Source: Moesziomyces globuligerus
Taxonomy: Eukaryota; Basidiomycota; Ustilaginomycetes; Ustilaginales; Ustilaginaceae
Length of the DNA: 64,000 bases
Reading direction: 5' to 3'
NCBI GenBank assembly: GCA_030849465.1
Contig: JARVLF010000007.1
Location: 248,001-312,000, forward strand
Positions 1 through 9,582 of the stretch are shown here, one piece after another. The stretch's first letter is position 1; each line of letters opens with the position of its first letter. The notes under the pieces are model-generated. The model made no database searches. It saw only the letters and a list, made by a program, of their open reading frames with translations, and was not told the DNA's origin. The position numbers and the translations under genes are program-made.

Positions 1-223
1 CAGCGACGGCTTCGGAACTCGGCCTTTCCTCCACCTTGTCACCTTCCTCCTTCCTCCTTCGCCCTTGCCTTTCACCTTGACGTGCTCTGGCTTCACCACT
101 TGCCCACAGTTTCTCTTCATGCGCGAGGGTGCGCCGGTCACAGCTGAGCGATCATCTTCCACTGCTCCATTTTCGATGTGTTCGCCTTGCTTCACGTAGT
201 GCACGCTGTCCGTCCGTTTGCGC

Positions 224-1267
224 ATGCTACGCATCCTCGCGCCATACCGACAGCCAGCGCTGGCGACATGGCTCGGCCTGCACTACGCACCGCCAGCCTC
301 GATGTCGAGACGGTCGAGCCGCCTTAGCGGTGGCAACACTCCCGGTCCATCCACATACAGCACGCGAGCCACGGTGAACTCGGCGACACGACCGCAGGCT
401 GGGTCGGACGACTCGACGCCGTACTTTGAGGAATGGCCGACCGAGGCGCTGCAGGCCGAGGTCAAGCGCTACGGCTTCAAGGTCTCGCGCAAGCGCGCCA
501 CACTCATAGACCAGCTCAAAGCAGTGTACGCCGCGCTCGATCGCTACAATACTGCCTACGAACCTCCCACCCATACGCACGCGGCGGCGATCCCAGAGGC
601 TACGGTCCAGGAGACAAGAAAGCGCAAGCTCGTCTTGCCGTCCACCGCACCCTCAGTCGGAGACGTGGTCAAGGCTACCGGAAAGGGAAAGGGGAGGGGG
701 AGGAAGAGTGATCCTTTCGAGCTCGTCTCGAGCTCGGACTCGTCGTCCTCGCAACCCGAAGCTGTAGCGACCATCGACGCGCACGACGAGACGGGCGATC
801 TCACGGCGCAGTTGGAGCTCGAAGCGCTTTCTGCCACCGACGGCTCCCCGTCCCCCGCTTCCAATGCTTTCAACGACTCTGATGATGGGGATGGCTCGGA
901 CGTTCCTCTATCGTCGCCGTCGAAGGCGCGGCCAAGACGATCCAGCGCTTCGTCCGATGACGTGCCTCTGGCTCTGCAAATGCAAGCCGAGCAAGAAGGG
1001 GAAGCTGAGCAAGGGGATGGAGAGGCGGTGGATCCTTCGCCCGTGCTGGCCCAAGTGATGACGGCTGCGATCCGCGCGGATGCAGATGTGTGGCGCCGCG
1101 TGCTGCGGTTCGAGCCGATCAGCTTCGACGAGTTTGTCAGCATCGCCACGAGGAATGCGCTGGCCATGGACACGGGCAAGAGCAAGGAGAAGCTGAGGAC
1201 TTGGCTGGACAGACAGTGCATCTGCTTCTACTCGGCCGAACTCACAGGCGCTCGCTCCAGGCACTGA
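224..1267 (+). CDS. SLX4: SLX4-like structure-specific endonuclease scaffold subunit
   Basis: SLX4 scaffolds the SLX1 nuclease in repair of branched DNA in the nucleus. Two conserved blocks are visible. One is a SAP-like segment about 75 residues from the 224 start, around EEWPTEALQAEVKRYGF. The other is the C-terminal SLX1-binding domain, with the features VLRFEPISFDEF and KEKLRTWLDRQCICF. Between them lies an acidic, Ser-rich, disordered linker. From the ATG at 224 the product is 347 residues; a second in-frame ATG at 302 removes 26 residues. Neither has a good start context. An in-frame stop lies at 197-199, so any longer N-terminus would need an upstream exon. Fungal SLX4 proteins are usually longer, so the N-terminus is unsure. 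The family call rests mainly on the C-terminal domain. Confidence 0.66.
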   Translation: MLRILAPYRQPALATWLGLHYAPPASMSRRSSRLSGGNTPGPSTYSTRATVNSATRPQAGSDDSTPYFEEWPTEALQAEVKRYGFKVSRKRATLIDQLKAVYAALDRYNTAYEPPTHTHAAAIPEATVQETRKRKLVLPSTAPSVGDVVKATGKGKGRGRKSDPFELVSSSDSSSSQPEAVATIDAHDETGDLTAQLELEALSATDGSPSPASNAFNDSDDGDGSDVPLSSPSKARPRRSSASSDDVPLALQMQAEQEGEAEQGDGEAVDPSPVLAQVMTAAIRADADVWRRVLRFEPISFDEFVSIATRNALAMDTGKSKEKLRTWLDRQCICFYSAELTGARSRH

Positions 1268-1705
1268 TGGACCCCGCAATCGGCCAGCGCTGTAACGCCA
1301 ATCACCAACGGGAGGGGTTTCCAGCAGCACGAAAACTCGGCAAGATGTAGCGCGCTTGCGGACCGATTCAAGACCAGAGAAGTCGGTTGATGGACTTCGC
1401 ACCCACACAGTGACGAGGCTTTCAGACTCGTCAAGATGACAAGAAAGTTCATCACGAGAATAGCGCCGTCCGACCGCTCCTTTTCACGATACGAAGTGCC
1501 ATCACCTGTTTGTTCGACTTTTGTCCTCAGTCATCGCACGCTCGTCATCATATGTGGGTCGAAGCGCTGAGATTCGGGGACCAAGCAAAGTAGCATCGAA
1601 TTGGACGCACAGCATCCAAAGCCATTTGACAGGCGCGCATCGAGCACGCCGGGATGGCTGGGAACGAAGACGAAAGCAACGAGTACTCAGGAGCGGCGAC
1701 GGATC
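1268..1705. other. Convergent intergenic region
   Basis: About 440 bases separate the convergent 3' ends of the SLX4-like and GH128 genes. I see no gene here, only presumed 3' untranslated and terminator sequence. Confidence 0.6.
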
Positions 1706-2983
1706 TTATGCGTGCGACTTGTGTTGGAGCAACCCGACCTGCTTGAGGCACGAGGTGAGCTTCTTGCGCTCGTCGCGGTCGAGCTTGGAGGGGGTAGCGA
1801 TGCAGACCTGCTTATCGTCGAGTTGGACGATGCCCTTCTTGTTGCGCTGGTGCTTTTCGACCGAGCCTTCGCGGAGCTGGCACTTGTAGTCGCAGTGTTC
1901 CTCGTCGTACTGCTCGTGCTCGTGACGCACCTGTTCGTCCTTGGATGCATCGTGTTCCTCACCGTCGCGCTTGCTGAGACCGTGGAGGCTGATCATGGGT
2001 CCGCCAGCGCTGTGTGCAGCCCACCAGTACAGATCGCGCGCCGAGCCGTCGCCGTTAAAGTAGCTGTTGAGACTGTTCGGGTATGCGTCCGGTTTCTGGT
2101 TGACTGGGAATCCACCTAGCCACGCCGAACGTTGGACGTAACCCTGCGCTCGCATCCAGTTGACCGCACGGATATGGAAGGCCTTGATATCCGCCTGCGA
2201 CCCCCCGCTCGCCTGCGTAATGCCGTACTCGGTCACCCAGATCGGAAGGTTGTACTCGGCATGCACCGACGAAATCCACTTGGTGAACTTGTCAAAGTCC
2301 CGCCACGAGCCGTACCAGTGCAGCGCGATGAACGACAGATTGCACCCGAGCTTCTTGCACTCGGCCATAAACTGGTCCAGCCATTGCATGTTCCAGCACA
2401 CCTGAGGCGAACCCACCTTGACACCCCGATCCGCATACGGCTTGAGCTCCTGCATCCACAGCTTGGCTGCTGCCTTGGGTCCCAGGTCCGACTGCCCCTG
2501 CACATCCGGCTCGTTAAAGCCCAGCAGGTACTTGGGCAACGGTCCTTTGGAAAGCTCAGCTTTGACCGCGTTCCACTTGTCCCACTTCGTAGGTCCCCAG
2601 AAGGTCGGAACGTACTCGAAGCCGAGTTTGTCCAGCTCCGTCACCCGGCTGTCCTGCCAGTGGTGGTACCATCCAATGTCGGTGGCTTTGGTCGACTTGA
2701 CGCCCTTGAGACATGCGGGTCCACATCCCCAGGGGAGGCCGATCTGGTGGCCGCCCCACGAGAAACCACGTGCGGCTACACTGCTGGACACCGATGCTTC
2801 GTGGTGCTCGCGATGCTGGTGGTGCTCGCGGTGCTCGTGGTGCTCATGGTGCTCATGACGCTCCTGGTGGTGGTGGTGGTGATGCTTTTTGTTGTGGTGC
2901 TTACGGTGGTGCTCTTGGGCCTCTGTCACCCCGACCAGCGCGATGATGACCAGCGATGCCAGCGCACCCACTTTGATCTTCAT
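1706..2983 (-). CDS. Secreted GH128 (Asl1-type) beta-glucanase
   Basis: A 425-residue secreted glycoside hydrolase of family 128, which in fungi acts on beta-1,3-glucan of the cell wall. The ATG at 2983 is chosen because it opens a clear signal peptide (hydrophobic core at residues about 5-20, likely cleavage near EA-Q at 22/23). Residues about 25-62 are extraordinarily His-rich (HHE/HRE repeats). The catalytic core runs from about residue 73 (GFSWGG) to about 330. It contains GFNEPD (E158, likely acid/base) and WVTEYG (E252, likely nucleophile). A charged C-terminal tail of about 90 residues has four cysteines. The gene is intronless. A TATA-like TTATAAG lies about 180 bases upstream. The family assignment is strong; the substrate is inferred from the family. 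Confidence 0.85.
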   Translation of the reverse strand: MKIKVGALASLVIIALVGVTEAQEHHRKHHNKKHHHHHHQERHEHHEHHEHREHHQHREHHEASVSSSVAARGFSWGGHQIGLPWGCGPACLKGVKSTKATDIGWYHHWQDSRVTELDKLGFEYVPTFWGPTKWDKWNAVKAELSKGPLPKYLLGFNEPDVQGQSDLGPKAAAKLWMQELKPYADRGVKVGSPQVCWNMQWLDQFMAECKKLGCNLSFIALHWYGSWRDFDKFTKWISSVHAEYNLPIWVTEYGITQASGGSQADIKAFHIRAVNWMRAQGYVQRSAWLGGFPVNQKPDAYPNSLNSYFNGDGSARDLYWWAAHSAGGPMISLHGLSKRDGEEHDASKDEQVRHEHEQYDEEHCDYKCQLREGSVEKHQRNKKGIVQLDDKQVCIATPSKLDRDERKKLTSCLKQVGLLQHKSHA

Positions 2984-3162
2984 GTCGGCTCTCTGTCGAT
3001 GCGTAAGGAAGGGGGGTGGAACAGTCCTGCACAGCAAGAAGGGAGACGCAAGCAGGGAGAATTCCTAGGGTATGAACAAGGTTATGAAGGTCGAGAAGGA
3101 TTCGTGACGATGAGGGAGGGTGTAAAGGGGTAGAAGAGGGGAGCCCAGAGAGGGGTCAGCGC

Positions 3163-3171
3163 TTATAAGGA
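3163..3171 (-). promoter_or_regulatory. TATA-like element upstream of the GH128 gene
   Basis: The minus strand reads CCTTATAAGC here, about 180 bases before the GH128 start codon. It is a reasonable core-promoter candidate; no transcript start is visible. Confidence 0.35.
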
Positions 3172-3905
3172 CCATGGCGAGCCGTTCAGGGGTTGAGGTA
3201 AAAGCAGGCAAGTGAGGGGCCATGAACTTGCAGGCTCGATGTGGGCGTTGCGAGTTCGGGCTGCGGCGATTGCCACGAATGTGAGTGGAACAGTCCTAGA
3301 AAGAACAAAGGTGTTCTGGGCTGTGCGCATGGGCTCCAGCACAATGCATTCAACCGGCCTTTTGACGCAGTCGTGTGCACTTCATCTTCCCACACCACTT
3401 GCAACTCGCACTGCTTACACATGCTCCCCCTCGCCCACCAGCTCAGAGCATTCACTCTAGCTCCGTGGCACTGGTCCCAGTCTTACCAAATCCACTGTCC
3501 AGTCAGGTGCGACAGTGCGACAGGGCCGGACCGAGCTCGATGTTGTGCCTCACTTGGTGAGCTGAATGCTTCATGCTCTTGTTGCTGCTGTGGGGTTGTC
3601 GGCTCTCGGACCACGTTTCATCTGCGACGCAAGGCGATGCACGAGACCCGCGCGCTGCAGGTGGGTCCAAGCACGCGTCCCTGCCGACTCCGACCGTGCA
3701 AGACACCATCCAGCTGCCAAAGCACAAGCACGATTCTCAGATGCACGAAAATTGCATGCGTGCGACAAGTACAAAGCACCGCCAGGGGCTTGTTTGGTCG
3801 ATCCATGCTGGCCGACGCGTGCAGCGGGCCCGAGCGTACCTGAGCCGCTAGTTCGAGATCCGAAGCTTCCCTAGCGCCGTCCCCTGCATGCGTCCCGACT
3901 GCACC
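3172..3905. other. Intergenic: GH128 upstream region and SLC35F5-like 3' end
   Basis: About 730 bases with no supported gene. It presumably holds the upstream regulatory region of the GH128 gene and the 3' end of the next minus-strand gene. Short open frames here have no recognisable domain. Confidence 0.5.
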
Positions 3906-6014
3906 CTAGTGGACAGAATCGCCACCAACAAGCACCGCAAATCCGGCGCCGATCAGCGTACACCCAATCACGCTGACCCACTTGAGCTTGTGGCCCAGGA
4001 GGACGTCTGCGATCTCGACGAGGATGGTGGTCATGAGGCAGCTGACCGAGGCGAGCACGGGGCCCCACAGCGAGAGCAGGATCATGAAGGCCGCATTGAA
4101 GAAGATTCCGCACCAGACGACCATGGCGATCGACAGGTAGGTGCGCAGGTTGTGCGGCAGCTCAAACGACTCCCAGCCGAGCTTGTGCGCCAGGATGATG
4201 CCGATCCAGAAGGTGGTAAACGTCGTCAGCCCGATTCCGGCCGTCATGATGTTGGCGTGAAGGCCAAAGGGCAGCGGCGGCGGCACAGAGGGATCGTGCA
4301 CCTTGCGATATGACGAGCTGCGACGGCTGACGCCTGGCCGCGCCGCCTCGCCCGAGATGCGTCGCGCTGTCGGGTCTTGCCACCCATCCACTTCGTCTGC
4401 GTCCGCGGCATCTGCGGCGAGGTGATACGTCGAGAGGTGCGAGCGCGTGCGGTGCAGTCGAGTGGCACCTGCAAGCACAAGCTCCTCTTCGTCCTCGTCC
4501 AGCTCGGACTCGGTGACCTGGCTGTCTTCATCGTCGTCGTCGCGCTGCTTTCTCTCTGACGACGGAACTGCCTTTGCGTGCACCCGCACCCGGTCGGCGG
4601 CCTCTTTGGCGGTCTTGCCCGCATCCTCTTCGGCGAACGCTGTCGATGGCTCCGGTGGGGGCGTGATGCTCTGATAGTCCGGACGGTCTTGATTGATGAG
4701 CTTATCCGCAAGCGTGGATAGCGTTCTCTGCTCGCCGAACTCGTGCTTCTTTGCGTTCGCGATATCATCGTCTCCGTCATCTCCGAGGATATGCTGAGCC
4801 ATTTCAGCGCTGCTGGCACGGACTGTGCCCAAATCGCCGTGCGCAACCGGGTCATTCGATTGCGACGATCGCAGGAGGCCCTCCGTCTCGTAGTTCTGCT
4901 GGCTGCGGTCATGTTCGGAGTCTTGATATCGGACGTAGCTGCGCGAGCGACGGTTGCGGCCACCAGGCACGGCGGAATACATCTCTGCTTGCTTCTGTTC
5001 GTCCGGCAGTGTTCCGATGAGCTTGAACGCCATCTCGTACGCGGCCATCGTGACGGCACCGATGAAGGCGAGCAGATCACCCAGCACCGGGTTGTGGGCA
5101 CTGCTGGCGGGTGGATCCGCGGCTTCCTCGCGACGAGAGAAGACGCTCGAGATCACCTGCAACGAGCGCTGTACGAGCTGAGAACCCGGATCAGCGTCTG
5201 CTGGCGGCTTTCCGTGGACGGGGTCGATCGGCTTGGGCACTTTCCGATGGTCGGCGCCGCCGTAGGCGACGATGATGACACCAAGGCAAGCGAGGAGCAC
5301 CGAGAAGACCTTGCGCCTCTCCCACTTTTCGCCGAGGAACCAGACGGAGAAGACGAGCGCCCAGACGGAGAAGGTGTTGTAGATGGCCGTGATGTCGGCC
5401 ATCGAGGTCATAGGCACTGCGCAGTACCAGCTGAGTGCAGGCACGGTGATGCCGATGGTCAGCACGGCGAAAAGCCCCGCAAGACGGAGGACGTTGAAGC
5501 CAAACGTCTGTTCCAAGGATGAGGCCGGCCTCCTCCTTGCACCACCGTTTTCCTCGGGATCGACATCGCTGTAAGCACGACTGCCTCTTCCGGACGCCTG
5601 TGATAGCCTGCGTCGCACCGCATCGGCGTGCGGGTCTGGCAGAGAGGAGGGCGGGGTGTCGAGCTGCCAGCGGAGGTTCTGGGCGATGAGGTGGAGGTAG
5701 TGGGTGATGGGGCGCTTGGTGGTCCACTTGAGAAAGAAGAGATGCATGGGAAAGAGGAGGAGGAAGCCGCTGTGGCCGAGGTAGAGCGAGAGGAACGGCT
5801 TGCGGTAGTTGAGCGACTGCTGCACGTACTGCGCAAACTCGGTCTGGAGTGTATAGGCGAACAGGCTGAGCGCAAAGGCAAAGATCGCCTTTCCTCCGCC
5901 GGGCAGGTTCATGAAGCTCGGCTTCTTGGGCCGATTCGCAGGTGCTGGCGCTGCATCGCTCGGCTGGTTGACTTGCTGCTCAGCGTAGCTATCTCGGAAG
6001 ATGTTTGCCGACAT
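3906..6014 (-). CDS. SLC35F5/EamA-type multi-spanning transporter
   Basis: A 702-residue membrane protein of the drug/metabolite transporter superfamily, most like SLC35F5 and yeast YML018C (vacuolar membrane). The ATG at 6014 (MSANIFRDSY) is chosen because upstream in-frame sequence is the repeat-bearing 5' region. Hydrophobic segments occur in an N-terminal group (AIFAFALSLFAYTL, HSGFLLLFPMHLFFL), a central EamA group (TIGITVPALSWYCAVPM, FSVWALVFSVWFLGEKWERRK, VLLACLGVIIVAYGG), and a C-terminal group ending in GCTLIGAGFAVLVGG. A hydrophilic insertion of roughly 200 residues, with Asp/Glu runs and Arg/Ser stretches, separates the halves and probably faces the cytosol. The substrate cannot be told from sequence. 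No intron is seen. Confidence 0.72.
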   Translation of the reverse strand: MSANIFRDSYAEQQVNQPSDAAPAPANRPKKPSFMNLPGGGKAIFAFALSLFAYTLQTEFAQYVQQSLNYRKPFLSLYLGHSGFLLLFPMHLFFLKWTTKRPITHYLHLIAQNLRWQLDTPPSSLPDPHADAVRRRLSQASGRGSRAYSDVDPEENGGARRRPASSLEQTFGFNVLRLAGLFAVLTIGITVPALSWYCAVPMTSMADITAIYNTFSVWALVFSVWFLGEKWERRKVFSVLLACLGVIIVAYGGADHRKVPKPIDPVHGKPPADADPGSQLVQRSLQVISSVFSRREEAADPPASSAHNPVLGDLLAFIGAVTMAAYEMAFKLIGTLPDEQKQAEMYSAVPGGRNRRSRSYVRYQDSEHDRSQQNYETEGLLRSSQSNDPVAHGDLGTVRASSAEMAQHILGDDGDDDIANAKKHEFGEQRTLSTLADKLINQDRPDYQSITPPPEPSTAFAEEDAGKTAKEAADRVRVHAKAVPSSERKQRDDDDEDSQVTESELDEDEEELVLAGATRLHRTRSHLSTYHLAADAADADEVDGWQDPTARRISGEAARPGVSRRSSSYRKVHDPSVPPPLPFGLHANIMTAGIGLTTFTTFWIGIILAHKLGWESFELPHNLRTYLSIAMVVWCGIFFNAAFMILLSLWGPVLASVSCLMTTILVEIADVLLGHKLKWVSVIGCTLIGAGFAVLVGGDSVH

Positions 6015-6100
6015 GATCGCAAGATTCCGAAGCGGACACGGGCGAGCGTTTCGGGCTGCAAAACCGAGGATCTCGCAGCGCGTCCTTCGACGCGGCCAGC

Positions 6101-6150
6101 GGGCAAGCTTCGGCAAGCTTCGGCAAGCTTGAGCAAGCTTGAGCAAGCTT
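6101..6150 (+). repeat. Five 10-bp direct repeats around AAGCTT
   Basis: Five consecutive 10-base units share the core GCAAGCTT, each carrying the palindrome AAGCTT at one-helical-turn spacing. The unit linkers change from CG to GA midway. The array lies in the divergent intergenic region between the SLC35F5-like gene (start 6014) and SEC20 (start 6727). Confidence 0.9.
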
Positions 6151-6726
6151 GAAGAGTCGGATACCTACCGCCTTCTGAGCATCGGAGACTGCGCTGAGTC
6201 TGTTGTGCAGTCTTTCAGATCGGGCGGGCGAGACAAGCAAGCAGCCCACTGCAGATGGGCAGGGTCCGGTCGGCGACCTCGAAGTCTGGAGCCTGCTTGC
6301 GTCGGGAAGAAGCCGAAACGCTGAGCGCAAAGAAGGTTCGGCTCGGTTGCAGCCTTGAGCGAGCAGAGCGTTTGATGTGGTTGAATGATGGTGCGAAGAG
6401 AGTTCGAGGTGCGAATGCCCCTTCGGAAGAGCCGCTCCACGTAGCCCCTGGAGAAACGCCGGCTCGAGCTGCACGGCACGACAGCTGCATGCGAGCGGTT
6501 GTCACGCTGCGAACCCCAGCACGAGACGGCGGAACATCAAATATTCCAATCGCAATTCTCCGACCTCCTCGCCCGATTCCACACGGGCCACGCTCTCCCA
6601 AACCCACCACCTCGTTTGCAGCGCTTCGCATCCGCCAGCACCCACCAACCTTCGAATCGACCATAGCGGAGTGCATCCGACAGCCGTGCACGCTCGGCAC
6701 TTGCTTCGGCTCTTGATCGCCACACC
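6151..6726. promoter_or_regulatory. Divergent promoter region, SLC35F5-like / SEC20
   Basis: About 580 bases between the 10-bp repeat array and the SEC20 start. It is the presumed promoter and leader of SEC20, and shared upstream DNA of the divergent transporter gene. No TATA box is evident. Confidence 0.45.
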
Positions 6727-7924
6727 ATGGCTTCCACATCAGCATCGGGCTCACGCTCCGTCGTGCCCGCCGACCTACTTGCAATCCACGAATCCTTCCA
6801 GCGATATAGCGGCGATGTGACTCAACATCAGATCCCTCGTCTGCAGTCGTGCACACAGATCACCTTGCTCGCCGACTACGAGGCCGAGGCTATCTCCTCC
6901 ATCGATGGTCTCAAGCGCCAAGTCAACGACCTCAAGTTCGCCGTCGATGAAGCGGAGACTCAAGCAGAACGACGCGAAGTCCAGGCCCTTGCAACAGCAG
7001 CCAGCCAGCAGCTGGAAGAGTAAGTCCCAGCGCAACAGAGTCCGACTGCGAAACCAATCGAGGCTGACGTATCTCATCCTCTTACACACTACCCATTCCC
7101 TCGACAGGATCCGCCAGTCGGTGCGCAAAGCGTTGCTCGCGGCTCGTCGCAGCATCGAGAATGCGCGCTCCGAGGAGGCGCGTGCCGGGCTTCAGCTTGC
7201 CGCCGACGGCGCCAAAGAACGCGCCGGTGGTCGCGGCGGAGGCTCGAGCGGCGAAGACAAGCTCATGACTGCGTCTCAGGACGTCACGGATGCGCTACGC
7301 CGTACCGTCGCGCTCATGTCGTCCGAACTCGAAAAGTCGGCCATGTCCTCGCAGCTGCTCGAGGAATCGTCGCAGACCATCTCGAGCCTCTCGTTCCAAT
7401 ACGGCTCGCTCAGCACGCTCATGTCCAACTCGGTCAAGATGATCCAGACCATGGAGCGCGAGGACCTCATCGGCAAGGGCATGGTGGCCGCCTCGTTCCT
7501 CTTCTTCCTCGCCTGCATCGGCTACATTGTCTACGTACGTCTCATCAGCAAGGGCATCGGGCTGCTCGGATTCTTCTTCCGTCTCTTTGGACTCAACAAG
7601 CTCCTCGGCGGGACGGCAAGTCGGAGCACCGACGACCTCAAGCAAAAGGCCGAGCTCTTGAAACAGGCCGCGCAATCAGTGAGCAGCTCCCAGACCGCAG
7701 CATCTGTCGTCGCATCCGTCGCCACAGCGGTCTCGTCTGTCGCAGCGTCGGCAGCGGCCGCCTCGACTACAGCGAGGAAGCAGGTCAAGGAGAATCCTGT
7801 TGATGTTCAGGGCGATCTCGAGCAAGTCGTCGAGACAGTCATGCCAGACGACCCGGCACATGGCCATCGCGATTTGCCAAAGACGAGAGCCAATACTCTT
7901 CCAGTCGAGCATGTCGAACTCTAG
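6727..7924 (+). CDS. SEC20: SEC20-family Qb-SNARE (Golgi-to-ER retrieval)
   Basis: A 369-residue SNARE of the ER fusion machinery for COPI retrograde vesicles, spliced from 6727-7019 and 7108-7924. The intron at 7020-7107 starts GTAAGT and ends CAG; splicing restores the frame across a Glu codon. The N-terminal half is helical and charged. The SEC20 domain follows (LLEESSQTISSLSFQYGSL), leading into a transmembrane segment at about residues 222-245 (MVAASFLFFLACIGYIVYV). After it comes an unusually long tail of about 125 residues, Ala/Ser-rich, ending in HVEL. Yeast Sec20 carries a luminal HDEL terminus, so HVEL may be a degenerate retrieval signal. The gene converges on uL16m with a 162-base gap. 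Confidence 0.85.
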
Positions 7925-8086
7925 TGCGAGCGCTGGCAATTCACCGTCACCAAACCAGTCCATTCGGCCTTCATTCTCGCGGACGATGGCATGCATGTTT
8001 CGAGTGCGCGTGTGATGGGAGAACGGAAGCATGCTTGGGTGTGATCGGAGGCGTATATAGTACAGGGCACAATCAATTCTGGGTGG

Positions 8087-8815
8087 TCACGACGAGGCGG
8101 GAGCAGGCGATGTGGTACCGGCGGGGCTTGCAGCCGGGCTCGCAGATGGAGTCGAAGCCGCTGCAGGTTCGAGCACCTTGTTTCCCAGGCGGGGCGCCGA
8201 AGCGGTGGTGACAAACTCGGTGGGCACAGGCAGCTTGGCAGCGGCCAAGCGGAGTGCCTCCTTGGCGACCTCGGGACGGATCTCGACGGGACCGCCGATC
8301 TCGAAGATGACCTTGCCCATGTTGGCGCGGCAGGCCCAGTACTCGAAAGCGCCCTTGCCCTTGCCCATACGGGTCTCGTTACCCTTGATGCAGACCGGGA
8401 TGTCCGGGAAGACGCGCAGGAAGACCTGCGCACCCTTGACGACCTTGAGCTTACGCTTGAGCGCCGTCTCCGCGGCGACGAGCTGCTTTGCCGAGAGACG
8501 CGCGGGAGCAAGCAGACGGATGCCGTACGCACCCTCCTGGACCGTGGTGCCCTTGGTCGAGCCACCCGTGTTGAAGGGAATGGTGATCTTGTGCGCCTTG
8601 CGGTACTTTGTTCTACGCGGAGCGAGGTTCGACTTGTGACGAGCTCCTCCCAGCTGAGAGACGGACGAGGTGGGCGTGGACAGAGCGGTGCGAAGCGATG
8701 GACGGGCAGCCGAGCTCAGGTGAAGAGAGCGGATCGAAGGCGCCACAGAGGGCCCAGCCACGGCTGCATTGCGCAGACCGAGCTTGCCAAAGGAGGCGGT
8801 GAGAGATGACCACAT
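8087..8815 (-). CDS. MRPL16: Mitochondrial large-subunit ribosomal protein uL16m
   Basis: A 242-residue protein of the mitochondrial large ribosomal subunit. The ATG at 8815 opens an N-terminus rich in Ser, Arg and Ala, typical of a matrix-targeting sequence. The L16 domain begins near [14 protein letters not shown] and contains [18 protein letters not shown], a Lys/Arg-rich segment, [20 protein letters not shown] and [10 protein letters not shown], all typical of L16. A Pro/Ala/Ser-rich tail of about 40 residues extends the C-terminus. It is divergent from the SFT1-type SNARE gene, with 447 bases between starts. Confidence 0.93.
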   Translation of the reverse strand: MWSSLTASFGKLGLRNAAVAGPSVAPSIRSLHLSSAARPSLRTALSTPTSSVSQLGGARHKSNLAPRRTKYRKAHKITIPFNTGGSTKGTTVQEGAYGIRLLAPARLSAKQLVAAETALKRKLKVVKGAQVFLRVFPDIPVCIKGNETRMGKGKGAFEYWACRANMGKVIFEIGGPVEIRPEVAKEALRLAAAKLPVPTEFVTTASAPRLGNKVLEPAAASTPSASPAASPAGTTSPAPASS

Positions 8816-9262
8816 GTCGAGAAGAAGTAAACAGAGAGAAGGTGGGGTCTCGACGGCGATGTCGAGGTGATGGTGTGCAGTGAGAGGAGCAGCAGGCGGA
8901 GGAAGTGTGACCACACGAGCAAAATGCAGCCCTTCCCACTCTTCCGAAAATCAGCAAAGCTTCCGAGCAGCTTCAGATCGGGAGATTTGGAAATGGCTCG
9001 GTCGATTTCGAGGCCGATCGTTTCTTGCTTCCAACGTGTTGCCTTTGCAGGTTCGCCGAGTCGCGGCTCTGGAGCGGTGTGTGTGCTCTCGTTGCCTCGA
9101 ACCTCCACAACTGGACATCAGAGCCACACGGCGGCTCACCGCATCTTTCCATTACCAAACTTGCCCTTGGCCTCCTCTTCTTGAACCACCACGGCCTCTT
9201 CGCAGCGCTTTCATTCCTCAAAATCGCTTGTGCAGGTGTATCAGAGAACACAGCCAGGCTAG
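8816..9262. promoter_or_regulatory. Divergent promoter, MRPL16 / SFT1-type SNARE
   Basis: A 447-base interval between opposed start codons. It must hold both promoters and leaders. No obvious TATA box is seen. Confidence 0.5.
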
Positions 9263-9562
9263 ATGTCCACCTCGGCCGATCGAACGTACGAGCAGCAGAA
9301 CGACTCGGCCCTCGACGCGCTCTACTCGAAGGTCTCTTCGCTTCGTTCGGTCACCATCGACATCCACAACGACTCGGAGAACCAGCGCGCAGGTCTCCTG
9401 GCCCAGACCTCGGACCAGTTCGACAACTTTTCCAACCAGCTTACGCGCACCTCGAACCACTTCTCCCGCAACATCGTCGGCGCCGCGAGACAGCACCGTC
9501 TGACGCTCTACATTGTCGGTGGATTCGTCGGTCTCTGGTTGCTTTACAAGCTTTTCTTCTAG
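9263..9562 (+). CDS. SFT1: Small Qc-SNARE of the BET1/SFT1 family
   Basis: A 99-residue tail-anchored SNARE. The SNARE helix spans about residues 8-70, starting with YEQQNDSALDALYSKVSSLRSVTIDI, the block typical of Bet1 and Sft1; the Gln of NDSENQ is the likely zero-layer residue. A single C-terminal anchor (LTLYIVGGFVGLWLLYKLFF) ends the protein. The length and lack of an N-terminal extension fit Sft1 (about 97 residues in yeast, intra-Golgi transport) better than Bet1, but the two cannot be told apart safely by eye. The next gene starts only 20 bases downstream of its stop, so its leader must overlap this gene. Confidence 0.78.
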   Translation: MSTSADRTYEQQNDSALDALYSKVSSLRSVTIDIHNDSENQRAGLLAQTSDQFDNFSNQLTRTSNHFSRNIVGAARQHRLTLYIVGGFVGLWLLYKLFF

Positions 9563-9582
9563 ACGAGCAGCCTTCACACGAC

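Noticed and set aside
2132..3133. Plus-strand frame opposite the GH128 gene with Val/Leu repeats
   Set aside because: The apparent hydrophobic repeats are the complement of the His-rich tract.
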